From assembly GCA_029747585.1 (NCBI GenBank), contig JAPEVF010000105.1:1-64000 (forward strand): a stretch of DNA of 64,000 nt, given 5' to 3'. The position numbers and the translations under genes are program-made. Positions within the stretch are counted from its first letter, which is position 1, and each line of letters opens with the position of its first letter. Positions 19,815 to 31,871 of this stretch are shown here, in pieces. A model generated the notes under the pieces. That model searched no databases and had not been told where the DNA came from. It saw only the letters and a list, made by a program, of their open reading frames with translations. The stretch is from Pleurotus djamor. Its lineage: Eukaryota > Basidiomycota > Agaricomycetes > Agaricales > Pleurotaceae.

Positions 19815-21043
19815 TCAATCGTAGAAGGCGCCGCCATTGAGGGAGATCTATGTTGAAGCAAATGGTTATCAAGTTAGCCGTGAGAAAAGCGCAGGTCACT
19901 TACACTTTGCCCTACAATATGGTCGTTATCAATGATTTGTATTTCATAGATATGATTACGGACGCACCTGTTATATACTCAGAATCTTTGGATACCAAGA
20001 ACGATACTAGATTTGCCACTTCCTCTGAACGGCCAAAGCGTCCCATGGGTACCCTGGTCAGGGCCTAGAATGCGTCTGAAAATGTGGTTCTACGAGTCGA
20101 ACCGAGAAGAAGACGCACTAGCTTATTGTACTCCTCGGCATCCCCATAGGCCTCACCCAATTGAAGTTCTGATGGACGATTGAGTATACTGGCGAGTCCT
20201 TACAAGTAAAATCCAGTGAACACCTACTCATATTAGTATCAATAATGCTTGGTGCGTATGCGTTCACGTTTATTCCGAAGGGGGCAAGCTCCGAAGCTAT
20301 CGTGTATCAGAAGACCTTGCTCGGATTGACATGCGAAGTTGTGGGAACGCACCGACAGCTTGAGTTAGACCACGGATAGCAAATTTACTAGCTGAATAAG
20401 ACGACAAAGCAGGATGTCCTTCAGGATAAGCAGTGTCAGTTGTTGGCTTAAAGAATGAAAGGAGGCAGAGATAGGAGTACTGACCTTGCTTCCCGGCGAG
20501 TGAAGTCGCTCCTACTATCTTGCCTCCGTGACCTTGAGCAATCATTTGCTTCGCAGCGTATTTGTAGCAGAGGAAGGTGCTTCGACCGTTAACCGTGAGG
20601 ACTTCGTCCCATTGCTCAACAGGGGCTATAGAGGAAAGTATGAGAGGTCGCACTCCTATTGGAAAATTCAGATACGAACTCTCTAAGAGAGGTGTTGATC
20701 TGACAATTCCAGCGTTAGCAATCATCTAAATCACACGAAAGTAGTTTAGTATAAAACAGAAGATAAGGAGGAGCCGAAACTTTACCGCATCAAGACTACC
20801 CAGTTCCTTTACGGTATTGCTGATTATGTTCTGAACCTCTGAATCCTTGGTAACGTCCGCGGGGACAAGAATGACTTTCCGATCAAGTTTTGTAATTTCG
20901 GTTTTCAGTGTTTCGAGGTGTTGAAGATTAGACGGTAGATCGTTGAGAGCGAGATGGAAACCATCCTTCGCTAGCCTGAGAGCAATAGCCCGACCGAGGC
21001 CTTGAGCGGCACCTGTGACGAGAGCAACACCCAGTGATGACAT
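19815..21043 (-). CDS. Short-chain dehydrogenase/reductase (classical SDR, diacetyl/acetoin-reductase-like)
   Basis: NAD(P)(H)-dependent oxidoreductase. From the ATG at 21043 the spliced reading shows GAAQGLGRAIALRLA (TGxxxGxG cofactor loop), VPADVTKDSEV, and MIANAGIV (NAG). Then come EVLTVNGRSTFLCYKYAAKQ, YSASKFAIRGLTQAV (Tyr-x3-Lys catalytic pair), and INVNAYAPSIIDTNM. The last exons carry MGRFGRSEEVANLVSFLVSK, EYITG, and the C-terminus QSISLNGGAFYD. At least seven short introns are needed, and all have plausible GT/AG ends. The gene is complete. Family similarity is to diacetyl/acetoin or sorbose reductases, but the substrate is not determined by these motifs. Confidence 0.85.
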
Positions 21044-21628
21044 CGTTTTGAGCAATCCGAGGGATAAGTAGGCTTGAGATGAAAGATAGACTTCGTAACA
21101 GGCAGAGCTCGGGTATTTATTGACCTGCGGGAGCATTTCGAAATTCACAGCCCCTTGCCCAGAGTCCAGGGGCCGAAGAAAACTGCTTCTTTTTGGAAGG
21201 TACCTGTTATTTGAGAAATTCTGGCCATCTGGATTCTGGAATCAAGCCACACCACATTTGTATTAGCACTTACCCCACATGACCTTGACATGACCGCCGC
21301 GACCATAAAACAGTGATGGCTTGAGAGTGAACGGCCCGCTTACAGTGAAGCTGTGTGTGAGTGCTTGAGCGCCGATATCTACAAACCATCCCACTGCCAG
21401 GGATGATACCGCCCATGCTGATAATTCTGCTCCATAAGAGGGGAGGAAGCGTCGGTGACTGGACAGCCTGGATTCGGGTCTCCCTCAGACTCTCCGCCAT
21501 TAATAACCATGGTTGAGCCATAGGAGGAACAGGGTCAAATAGCACGTCCATGCCAGTGAAAGTAAACCGAAACTCACAATAGATACATATTAATTAGTAT
21601 GCCAACGTAACGTACATTATCATGAAGA
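21044..21628. other. Intergenic region, SDR promoter
   Basis: No supported gene. It lies upstream of the SDR and downstream of the BTB gene, both on the minus strand. A TTAATTAGTATGCC stretch near 21590 is AT-rich and may be the BTB gene's 3' processing region. Confidence 0.35.
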
Positions 21629-24575
21629 TCAAACAATCCCAAGAACAACAGTTACCCGCAAGCTAACCTCATCGTTCTTCCCAATCATCGGCTTGCTCAC
21701 GAAGGTATCCGAGGGAGACGTCGCACCCTGCCCCACACGCAGTGTCAACGAACTACTCTTCCATCCCCAACTCTGACTGATAGCGAAATCATCCGGTGCA
21801 CTGCTAAACCGCGTTTGAGCGGTCCCAGTCGCACTAGCGCAGCAAACGGTAAAGTACGCCTTGACCGACGATCGTGGATCACGGAACGGTTGCGGCGGCG
21901 CTTGTGTTGGCACCACAGCCGGTAGCGATATCCCAGCGACGCTACCCAATTGAGTCGTCGATGAAGACGCTTGTCCAAGGGAACTCGGCGGAGAGTGAGA
22001 AATGACGGGTGAAGATGGTGCTGAGGGTGGATTTGGGGTGGCGCTTCGGGAAGGGGGGCGGATAGAAGGGGTGTAATGAGATGTCCGACTTGGCGACGCG
22101 GAAAGGGCTGGCATCGACGGTCCACGGACATGGCGCGTTTCGCGGTCTTCTGTAGCCCGTATAGTAATTAGATCCGAGCTTGGTCGACTACACGGAGGTA
22201 CGGACTCCACACTGCTTTGCCGATGTAGATATACACCAACTTGCATCGTGCCATTCTGATTACCGGCGGATGCATTTGCTGTCGAAGCATTGGCATTGTT
22301 CTTCTTCCAAATGACCTGGACGTAGACATTAAATAGACTGCCAGCGTACCAGATCGTATGAGAATGCAATCGTGACTTCTCCTTCAGCCAGTCGATATCC
22401 CAGAATTCAACGGCGAAACGATACGGCGGGTAGGGTGACCATCGATGCTTGCCCTCGGGGTCTAGCCGTGGGACTTGTGAAGGGGAAATAGGAACGGGTA
22501 CGGGATAATGGGTAGTGGTTGAAGGTGAAAGGTCTTTGTGGGAGAATGTATGTAGCCCAAAGAAGGTTGACTCGCCCGAGCGAGTAGGTGACAGCGGCAT
22601 ACTTCGATGATCACCAGTTGGCGAGGCAATGATCGTACTCGTTTCCCCTGAAGCGAACGCGTAGAGTTGCTCCATAGTTAATGATTGGGCCTTTCCATCA
22701 TTAAGTTGTGAGAGGCCGCCGGTATCTCCTAGTCGCATGGAAGAGTCGTTGTGTACGTGGTAATAACGTGTCTCAGAGATCGAATCTTCTTGAGGTGTTG
22801 GGGCTTTGCTGAGAATATCCGCGGTGCTGAGTGCAACTCCAAGGTCTTTATCCTTGGGGGACGCAACGCTAGGTAGAGCAGATGACGACGTCGACGGGGA
22901 GGAGAGTATCCTCTGGCGAAGGATGGCTTGGTCCCAATGTGCAGCTTGGAGAACACGAAGTGAGACGTAAGGCCGGTTTGTAGACGGAGAGATATCCCCA
23001 GCGAGATGCATGATATCTTCAACACCCTGAATTAATATTATGAGTGTCAGCATCCATGCGAGCAGACTTCGAAGCGGGAAGTGACTCACCATATTTACGT
23101 AGTAAATTCCCTTCTCTAATAAATCCTTCCAGATAGCTTCTTCGGAAGGGATGATACCACCCTGTCTTCTCCGCATCTCAATAACAGCGGTGGAAAGATC
23201 ATATCGTTCTCGCTCGCCCTTCACGAATAATGTATCGGCGCTCAGAAGGGCGGCTACCCATGTTGCCTCCATGCCCTTAGCACCCCAAATGGGTGGAACC
23301 AAGTAATCTTCGGTTTTATCCAACCGTTTAGAAGTAGAAAACGGGCTGCTAGGCGTAGGTGCTGACGAAGGACGGCTCTCCGGGACGGATAACGCTCGTT
23401 GTCGGAGGTGAGCAATACTTCGTTTGAAAAGTCGATCAGCTGGGGAGCGTGAGGAACCAGACGGGTAATCTTTCTGAACCTCGTACATAAACATATCAAC
23501 ACCCCATCTTGCTAGCCAGCAGACCACGGCTTGTCCAATCTTGTCGGAAACGGCGCCGTAGTAAAAGTACGGCTCTGGAGTGTCGTGGACAGCGTGTTTC
23601 TCCATAGTACTCCGAAGAGATGACGAGGATGAACGAGGGGATGATGGTTCACCGACGTGAGTATCGGCTAGTCGTCTGGAAAGGTCGACTTCAGCATCGG
23701 CGACGGTCCCCTTGATATCTTTGGACTTCACAGAACCAGCTTCGTCTTCCAACAAAACGGCTACATTCTCCAGGCCCACGGCTGCATATTTCTCTTCCAA
23801 ATCCCATTCACCCCACTCATTGTTCCACCCTATCCCTTTCCCGATTGCAAACTGGAGGTAACCGACCACCGTCCAAGGTCCAACGCTGTTCAATATCATG
23901 TTCAGTGCTTCGGAAGCTAGGGTGGGTATAGATAGGAAGAGGGAAGTAGCGAGAAGTGAGAGGAGGAAGCGCGGGGTAGTTGGGTGGTGTCCATCGGGCG
24001 TCGCAGAAAGCACGGAAGACTTGGATGTCGTAGGAAACGAAGGGGTGAGGGGGTTGGCCTGTGTGGCCACAAGAAATGATGGGAGTGCCAGCTTCGGCCC
24101 GCCTCCGTAAAGGTGTGCTATACATATCCTGATAAGGATTATCTTCAGCAAGTACTATCACGACGAGATGTCTGCAACCTACTCAAACGCTGTAACAAAA
24201 GTAATCTATGAATTCTGGAGGAACGTATGAAATCGATCACAACAACTCACCCGCTCGCGTGATATTCTGATCGTCAAGAACGAGATCCAATTCTTCAGGG
24301 CCCCTGAGATGACCACCTAATCTAGGCGACGATTCCGCAAAGCCCGCAGTGAAGAGAGATTTGAAGTATCCCTGGAAAGAAGACGCAAACAGATATCAGG
24401 CTGAGAAGTGTGGCGAAACCCTGGTGAAATTCGCACATACGGATTGGATCAGCACGACGCGGTGCAATTTGTAAATGGCATGCCAGGTTCCACTGACACG
24501 AAGGGCTATATCTGCAGTTTTTCCATCGAGGAAGGAGGAGTAGAGGTGGTGTTGGATGTCGACGGGGGAGAGCAT
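21629..24575 (-). CDS. Large BTB/POZ-domain protein (germ-cell-less-like organisation)
   Basis: The N-terminal exon begins at ATG 24575: MLSPVDIQHHLYSSFLDGKT, ADIALRVSGTWHAIYKLHRV, VLIQS. The next exon has GYFKSLFTAGFAE, and together these form a BTB fold (D-x-L-x-V...Y-x-L-H-R-x-V-L...S-x-Y-F). Downstream lie CIAHLYGGGPKLALPSFL, a BACK-like helical region (FLSIPTLASEALNMI), a conserved block GVEDIMHLAGDISPSTNRPY, YRFAVEFWDIDWLKEKSRLH, and a Ser/Pro-rich tail. The total is roughly 880-900 aa. A 63-nt in-frame segment at 23026-23088, with GTGAGT/TTCAG ends, is an intron hidden in the long frame. BTB proteins of this layout are candidate cullin-3 adaptors; the partner is unknown. Confidence 0.82.
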
Positions 24576-24668
24576 GCAGGTGAGGGGGAATCCAAGAGGG
24601 AGGGAAATGGCTGAGACTATTCCTGCCGAGCTATATATTCCATCCACACTTTTGTCTTACGTAACTAC

Positions 24669-25637
24669 CATGGCCTACACCCAACCGCATCCTCGTCTCT
24701 CCGTTCTCTCCACTTCCTCCCNTCCCCCAATCAGCAGACTATGCGTCCCCGACGAACAGCTCGACGCGATTCTCTCTGGCGTCGGCGCCGTCGCTCACGA
24801 ATACCCTCGTAGGCTCTTCAAAACCATCGGGCACGCGCCCAAACATCTACGACCGCAACCTCAACAAGACTCGCTTCACAGAGGTTTCTGGATCAGCCTT
24901 TGCCTTTCTATTCTCAGAGATGGTCCAGTACACTCAGAAGCGCGTCAGTGGGATCGGTGACCTCGAAAGAAGGTGCTGCGGGCCCACTTTGCCCTATATT
25001 TATGCTCCCGTTCTCAAACTCTCGCCTTCAGACTCAATACGCTCGGTTATCGTGTGGGGGTCCGAGTTCTGGAGCTCATGATGTACCGGCAAGAAGCTGC
25101 TTCAAAGAATCCAAAACGCGAAATCAAGCTGCTGCCTGTCCTCATGCTCATCCATTCTCAAGTCTGGAAGGCGGTTTTTGGAAAGGCTGCAGATGCTATC
25201 GAGAAGAGCGTGGAAAATGCAGATGAATGTAAGTTATCTATTTGACTTGTTTCGTTGCCGTTGGATCTTCTTTATTCCATCCAATCCGATCTTCCACGAG
25301 GTCAACTGGCGTCGCTTACCAGGTGCCTGTTTTCAGACATGATCATAGATAATGACCCACCGCTTGAACGCCACATATCAGTCCCGAGGGACATGAGTCA
25401 GCTCAGCTGCTCGTCCTTCACCGCAGGCATAGTGGAAGCCGTGCTTGACGGCCTGGGGTTTGTGAGTTACCGCGTCGCACACGTCACGGAACCCCGCACT
25501 AACGAACTGATCGTCCACCCCTCCAGCCCGCTCGCGTAACGGCCCACAGCACGCCTAATACCCAATTTCCTTCTAGAACTACCATACTCATAAAGCTAGA
25601 CAAGATTGTCCTTGAACGCGAAGAGCTGATGAAATAA
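24669..25637 (+). CDS. TRS31: TRAPP complex subunit TRS31 (TRAPPC5)
   Basis: Bet3-family core subunit of the TRAPP tethering complex and Ypt1/Rab1 exchange factor acting at ER-Golgi membranes. Recognisable blocks are NIYDRNLNKTRFTEVSGSAF, AFLFSEMVQYTQKRVSGIGD with LERRLNTLGYRVGVRVLELM, KLLPVLMLIHSQVWKAVFGK, and DEYMIIDNDPPLERHISVP. The end is CSSFTAGIVEAVLDGLGF and a terminal strand (TTILIKLDKIVLEREELMK). Introns were read at about 25013, 25229 and 25460. The ATG at 24669 is in a different frame from the body, and the break coincides with an 'n' at 24722. Leaving that symbol out restores one continuous frame, so it looks like a base-call artefact. The start lies 93 bp from the divergent BTB start. 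Confidence 0.9.
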
Positions 25638-26208
25638 TTATTACCGTGCAACGGTTGTTTGTATTTTATCATGCTAGTCTCTGAATGAAGAGATAAGCTG
25701 CTCCAAATGGACACAAGTAAGTCTTTACTCATTTCTCGAAACCTCATGGCGGCATGTCATCCCTAGGTTCACTAATAGATTGACAATGAAGACCCAGCCT
25801 TGCCCAACTCCTTCCTTCCCGTCCTGACCGTACCTGGCCCTGTATCGATAGCCTGAGCATGGGGCCAGCATGTCAAACACCCCACACATGACTGATGGTT
25901 TGGCGCTCAAGGACACTGACACGACCCATTCTACTTTCCACCGACCTACCATCTTCACACCAGAAGCGCGGAGAGTGGATATAGCCGTCAGCGGCCTGAT
26001 CCCGCTAACCATTCATATCATATCACTCTCCAACGGTTCATTATTCGGACAACGAGGTCAAGGACAATAATATGTCATGGACTCGTATATATGATAGACT
26101 GTTACTACCCAGCGAGATAGCAACTTTCACCCCAAGCCCTGAGGCAAGTAGTCGATCATCTTGATCGTGACTGTACTCAACTGACCGAACCGCCCAGATC
26201 ATCATAAA
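25638..26208. other. Intergenic region upstream of the oxidase gene
   Basis: About 570 bp with no recognisable gene. Open frames on both strands are short and lack known motifs. A pyrimidine/CA-rich stretch precedes the oxidase ATG. Confidence 0.4.
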
Positions 26209-27980
26209 ATGGATAAAGCAGTCGAGGAACTCAGATCCCGCGGCATAAAGGTCTTGATCCCCGGGGACGAAGACTACAACAAAGCCATCGCAACTTCGAA
26301 CCTAGTCTTTCGTTTCTCGAGACCTGAATGTGTCGTCCGTCCCACCAATGCTGCGCAAGTTCAAATCGTCGTCAAGGAAGCGAAAGCCCGCAAGATCAAT
26401 GTCACCATCAAAGGCAATGGCCATTCCTACGCCGGTCACTCCACCGCGTTCAAAGGCATTTCCCTTGACTTGAGGGACATGAAAACCCCCAAACTCGATA
26501 TGACCCCAGGAGCGGAAACCGTTACGTTCGATGCTGGATGTCAATGGGGGAAGGTATACGAGACACTCATCAACGATGGACACGACGGCTACGTTGTAAT
26601 CGGAGGGCGCTGCGTGGATTCCTCCTGGGTGGCGGCCTTAGTCCCTTCACCCGGGGATTCGGTATGGGGAGCGATAACCTCTTGGAGGCGACGGTCGTCA
26701 CTGCAGACGGGGATCTGGTCACCGTTAAAGCATCCGATGATCCCAAATCCAACGAGGGAAGACTCTTCTGGGCCTTGTGTGGTGCTGGGAGCGGCAACTT
26801 TGGCGTCGTAGTCAATATGAAGATGAAGGTCCAGCAACTCAGAAGCCGAGGCGATGTCGTTGCGGGGAGGTACCAGTGGTTCCCCGAGAAAGGGTTTACC
26901 GACGACGTCATGGACTTCATGAACGACTTCTATGTCACCGACTGGCCGAACGAACTCACTATCGATAGTACGTGGATCTGCGATCTTCGACAGAAAAATG
27001 ATGGAGGTGTTCGTTTCACCATTACATACGATGGCAACAAGCAAGATTACGACGCACTTATTAACAAGCACATAAAGCGAGAGGACCTTAACACCCAACT
27101 CAAGCGCAGAGTTCTGGCGGAGCCATCGACGCGTTACCTCTACGAGACGTTGGTCAACCAATGGCTCGAAGAAACCGAGCGCGCATACCCGGCCAACAAA
27201 AGCTATGAGCTGTACAGTTCATTCGTTTTCAGCAACAAGGATAGAGATGTTATCGAAAACGTCACCGGGATCATCAGGGAAGCTATGAGAATCTTCCGCG
27301 CGTTGTTCCACGATGAACAAGTCAACTTAATGGTTACTTGGATCCATTCGGGGGGCAAGGCGACGGAGAGCAAGCCCACCGACTCCGCTTTCTTCTGGCG
27401 TGAAGCAGTTTTCCATGTCTACATCACCGTGGAGTGGTTGGATAAATGGATGGAAGACGATATGCGGCGATTCCTGTCGAGCTTCAAGGCGCAATTGCGA
27501 CCTCTTTCCTTCAACAACTTTGCAGCGTATATCAACTTCCCCGACAAATACATTGCACCCCAGCCCGGTTTACACGAATATATGTATTTCGGGGACAACG
27601 TGGAAGAGCTTCGGAACATCAAGAAGATATGGGACAAGGATAACTTCTTCGATTGGGATCAAGGCATTTCGCTTCCCAAGGAATTGACGCGAGTTGACGC
27701 TGCGAAAGCTATGCTCGTGTCCAGCCATGCAATTCGACCATCGGCTCAAGACAGTGTCGACGTTGAGGAACAAGACGAAGCGGAAGAGGTTGTTGAAACT
27801 GAAACTGAATGGAAGACTGCAACCGAAGCTGAAGGAATCCATCCTCGCAAGCAAACTATAGGAGGGCCCGTTCCCATTGGTTCATGGCTGACCGCGAACT
27901 TCGCCGAAGTAGGTTCAGAAGAAACAGATAAATTGGCGACTTCGCAATGGAGCTTCTTCAGAAAGGGATTGAGTTCGTAG
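26209..27980 (+). pseudogene. Berberine-bridge-type FAD oxidase with a 16-nt lesion
   Basis: FAD-linked oxidase (FAD_binding_4 plus C-terminal BBE region). Part one, from ATG 26209, has RFSRPECVVRPTNAAQVQ and GNGHSYAGHS, whose His is the usual flavin-linking site, and stops around GGRC. Part two resumes in another frame with GFLLGGGLSPFTRGFGMGSD. Relatives read GGRC-PSVGV(S/G)-GF here, so about 16 nt are missing just after the second flavin-linking Cys. The rest is intact, with FAAYINFPDKYIAPQP and EYMYFGDNVEELRNIKKIWD, then an acidic tail. No signal peptide is visible. Apart from this lesion there is no stop, so the loss is recent or is an assembly slip. Confidence 0.78.
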
Positions 27981-28088
27981 TATGATATTTCCTCGAGTAC
28001 CTACGCCCACAAAGGATGCAGTTGATAAAACCAAAATTTGAGTTATGCACATGTGTCAGAAAAGACACGCTGAGTATAGTCCAACGAT

Positions 28089-30421
28089 TCACAGGAAATA
28101 ACGATCACCTACAGCAAAACACTGAGTAAAACCCAAAATGCTTAGTTCAAGCTACGCACCAATTTGTCCCATCCCAGGTTGCATAAACCAACATTTACGA
28201 CCCACACCATCCGGATTTCCCTCCGCTTTGTAACCTTCTAGCCACCCTTCACGCATCTCGTTGTCCACGGCCCCACACACAAACCTCAAATCGGGGAATG
28301 CGCGACGGAGGACAGATATACCACCAGCTCGAGCAACAAGGAACGTGACAAAGACTATACGATCCTGGCGGACACCGTGGTCAAGCAAAACACGAATTGC
28401 CATGAACGCAGCAGCCCCCGTTCCAATCTATACATCCACGGTCAATGGACATGGACATGATTGAAAGAAACGGAGATAAACTCACCTGAGCATCAAGGAG
28501 GAATACCCACGTATTCTGCGCGCGCTTTCGATCACGCACGGCATTAGGCAGCATGACTTGGAACAGTAAGGGCTCGCCCGTCTTCGCATCGGACTGGACT
28601 AACATCGATCCAAGAGATATATCGTTTATTACTCTCCGGATACCACGAGTAAGGGCACCACCACTGAGTAGTATATTGTTGAGAAAGCACAGATCAACGG
28701 TCCAAAACCAACGAACTCACGACCGCAGGATCAAGACTCCACATATATCCTGCTCTAAGGTAAGAAAAGAACCAGAACAAAAAAGGATGGATGCTCACTT
28801 GGACATCGAGCTTCTTCCCATGATATGGGACTCCAGTGGGTGTGACAACCGTCATATCAACGTATGGTAGCTTCTGTAGGGCATACTCAACGAGTAACGT
28901 TGACAAGCGATCCACGAAGAAAATGAAGTCCTGCCGCGAGCTGTCCTTGGACCTTAGGATGGTGAAGATTCCCTAAGACAGAAAGTGGTCAGATTGCTTC
29001 AACGAGTATCTTTTCAATATACGGACCAACCTTGACTTGAGGGGTGTGAGGAAGCACGCTAATGCCAAGATCTTCCAGCGATGGTGGTACGCTTGATTCA
29101 CCACCAGGGATGAGATGTCGTGGAATAGCCATTTTCTGTCTGAATCGTGTTGCACGCTCGACAAGCTGCCGTCTGACATGCGTGCAGATCAAGTCGATGG
29201 CAACGTTGTTATTAGACCCAGGTACGATCTAGATTGGGAAGGTCAACGGATAAACGAGTAGCGTCAGCCAAATACGTTACAATATCTGCGTGCGATGCTG
29301 AAGGCCGAACGAAATTGTCATATGAGGGTTTAACATATCGGAGGTATCTAGCGAAATGGACAAATGAGCTGATGCAAGCGGGATGGGGAGGGAATTTGAC
29401 TGACTGATCCAAGATACCATCCACACTTCGCCCGCGTTCTTTCACGTCGCGTTGGATTCTACGGGCTAGCATGAGATCCGAATCACATTGAACGAAAACC
29501 TGAGTAAAATTGGTGTTAGCAAGTATATGAAAAAGAAGATTGAGGTATACTTACCTTCAGATCGTAGAGCTTTCGAAGCTCGGGATCATGTAAGGCCAGA
29601 ATACCTTCGGCTAGAGTATGTTTACATCAACGAGCATGTTAGATGAAAACGTAACAAACTAACTTATTATAACCGAAGCTCCGTATAGGTACTTGGTTTC
29701 GTCTAGCCGTTGATGTGCTGCAAACGAATAGACCGGAATGTTAGTCTGCTTGCAAGCTTTCAGCTCGGCTAAGCACTGCGAATGACAGACGTAAGCACGC
29801 GATGAGGCNAAAAAACATAGTTTAAAATCAGGACATACTGAGGCGAACAATGGCATGTCAATGGCATCTGGGTGATCGAAGTCGACAAGATTTTGGTGGG
29901 CAAGCTCAACCTCCTCAGGCGTATGACGCTTGTAGAAGCTATCCTAAGAGGAGTGGTTGGTGCGATGGCAGGCCAAAGAGCACACGATCATGCCTGCGAA
30001 AGAATGATGACAGTTGGTATCGACCCCAATGACTGCACTATCTTCCTAGCAACATGGGTCTAAGAGAGTATGAGTTGTGCTTCCGGAAGTAGCTGACTGA
30101 GACACACCTTTCCACTGGCGGATCCCCCTAGTTGAAGTTAACGTAGAGTGTAATTATTGCAAACCGTCGCAGGGAATGTTTGGAGGCGTACCAGCCACAG
30201 CAACCACGAACGCGTCATTTATCCTCTTCCCCTCTTCGCCATACCTCCAGGAAAGTTAGCCAGGACCTAACATCCAGATTCAACGCGGTCACCACCAACC
30301 AAGGAGGTCTTCCATGGGACACCAGGACCTGATTCTTCTTGGGCTGGATGTTGAGGTCGTAGTGAAGAGGAGGTGATCCGGACTGCCCTCGCTCGCCTTC
30401 AAGATCATCCAAGACGTTCAT
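28089..30421 (-). CDS. Bifunctional-type uridine kinase / uracil phosphoribosyltransferase fusion
   Basis: Pyrimidine salvage enzyme. The N-terminal kinase half has YDLNIQPKKNQVLVSHGRPP, INDAFVVAVAGGSASGKTH (Walker A P-loop), IPTVIILSQDSFYKRHTPEE, FDHPDAIDMPLF, and RRIQRDVKERGRSVDGILDQ (lid), then YVKPSYDNFVRPS. The C-terminal PRT half has LPYVDMTVVTPTGVPYHGKK, SGGALTRGIRRVINDISLGS, QIGTGAAAFMAIRVLLDHGV, FVTFLVARAGGISVLRRAFP, and MQPGMGQIGDRYFL at the stop. There are ten or more short introns. I chose ATG 30421 (CCACCATGA context) because the next in-frame ATG at 30577 would be 15 bp from the opposite gene's start. Whether the PRT half is catalytic is not settled for this family. Confidence 0.88.
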
Positions 30422-30592
30422 GGTGGTTAGCTGTAAACCTGGAAGAGACCCGTCAGAGGTTGAAATGGGGTTGTGTTCCCGACGTGAGGGCGCGTGATGG
30501 ATAGTTGGACAGGGGTGGGACCCTGAAAATGAGAAGGGACCGCGTGTGCCAAGGGACAATATTACTTCCGCTTTCATCCTGCCAACTATCAA
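30422..30592. promoter_or_regulatory. 171-bp shared upstream region of two pyrimidine genes
   Basis: It separates the start codons of the salvage fusion gene (minus) and dihydroorotate dehydrogenase (plus). The shared, short upstream region makes co-expression of salvage and de novo steps plausible. I recognise no specific operator. Confidence 0.5.
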
Positions 30593-31652
30593 ATGGTCAA
30601 AATACGCTCGATAACGGTTGAACCGCCCATAATCAACACATCGTGCGCATGGTCGTCAGACAGAACCCAACTCCAAGCCTTATTTGACTGTGTGCACACC
30701 GGAGCGGTTACAACACGTACCGCAACCACTGAGGGATTCGAAGAAAATGACACCCACACGGTAAATCATCGATGTGAACCAGGTCCAGAAAGATAGCTCG
30801 CAGCTGATCTACAGTCCATCTCAATAGGTCTCTTTCACATCTGAGGAGACCCATCCTACGTCCATCAATTCGTACGGATATTCTCCACATCCCTTATCAA
30901 CTTATNTTCGATGGGTGGAGGACATATTGTCTTCTTCCAGCCGCGATAGCAATAAATCGTTCATCATCAGTATAACCTCAGCGGACCCAAAAGATCTGAA
31001 GGAAATGATTACATCTATCCAGACAACCCTTCGACACGGGACTGGCGGAGCCCCCACACCCTGGGCTGGCCGCGTAGCCATCGAGCTCAACACGTCCTGC
31101 CCAAATATCACTTACGCCCCTCCTCCAGCCTATAACCCATCTGCTTCTCCTATGAAGGAACTCCTCGGAGTCCTCTCGGACGCTTTCCAGGCAGATCCAA
31201 CCTTAACGCTCGGACTGAAGCTTCCTCCATTCGTCTACGAAGGCCAATTTCACGAGTTACTCANATCCCTCTCTTCACTTTCTACTCAATCAGAGCACCA
31301 TCCCATTGCTTTCTTCACATGTACCAATACGCTTGGAAATTCTTTGCTATTCAACTCTCAGACGAACCCACAGGGCACCACTGCAAGCGAGTTTNCCTTG
31401 CCGACCCCGCTAGGCGGTTTGGCCGGGTACAGTTTGCACCCATTGGCGTTGGGCAATGTCCACACCTTCTCTCGCTTAATATCACAGCCAAAATACGCAA
31501 GCTTGAAAGATACTGTGATAATTGGTGTCGGCGGCGTCCTGGATGCTCAAGCTGCCCAGAGGATGTATTCTGCTGGTGCAAATGTCGTCGGCGCAGCCAC
31601 GTTGTTTGGAAGATATGGTGTTCAGGGCTTCGGACGTCTCACGACCATGTAA
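30593..31652 (+). CDS. URA1: Dihydroorotate dehydrogenase, class 1 (URA1-like)
   Basis: FMN enzyme of de novo pyrimidine synthesis oxidising dihydroorotate to orotate. Exons 30593-30760 and 30828-31652 join to 330 aa. Motifs: CVHTGAVTTRTATTEGF near the N-terminus, SINSYGYSPHPLS, AIELNTSCPNI (active-site region), TLGLKLPPFV (FMN-binding Lys), FFTCTNTLGNSL, PTPLGGLAGYSLHPLAL, VIIGVGGVLDAQAAQRMYSA and GAATLFGRYG. There is no membrane anchor or mitochondrial presequence, fitting a soluble class 1 enzyme rather than the mitochondrial class 2 enzyme common in fungi. Three 'n' calls lie inside but keep the frame. Confidence 0.9.
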
Positions 31653-31871
31653 ATCAAGTTTAGAGTATGGGAATCGATCAATGATGAATGATTGGACGCC
31701 TCCGTTACACAGAGACATTGAGGCAACAAGACATGTCANCGAAAGGGGTTCTCATCAGGAGCCCAGGAGGACCACCTCAGTCGGTGATCGTTGATGAAGA
31801 TCTNAAAGGAAGTTGAGGACGCGAGACCATGTGAACGACAACGCTAAATGACTNTTTATTATTCTTCAGTT

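Noticed and set aside
24576..24647. Upstream extension of the BTB protein from a GTG codon
   Set aside because: It has no ATG. The in-frame ATG at 24575 directly precedes the BTB fold.
30422..30592. N-terminal extension of the uridine kinase fusion to ATG 30577
   Set aside because: It would place two divergent start codons 15 bp apart. The extension is Ser/Pro/His text without family similarity, and ATG 30421 has better context.
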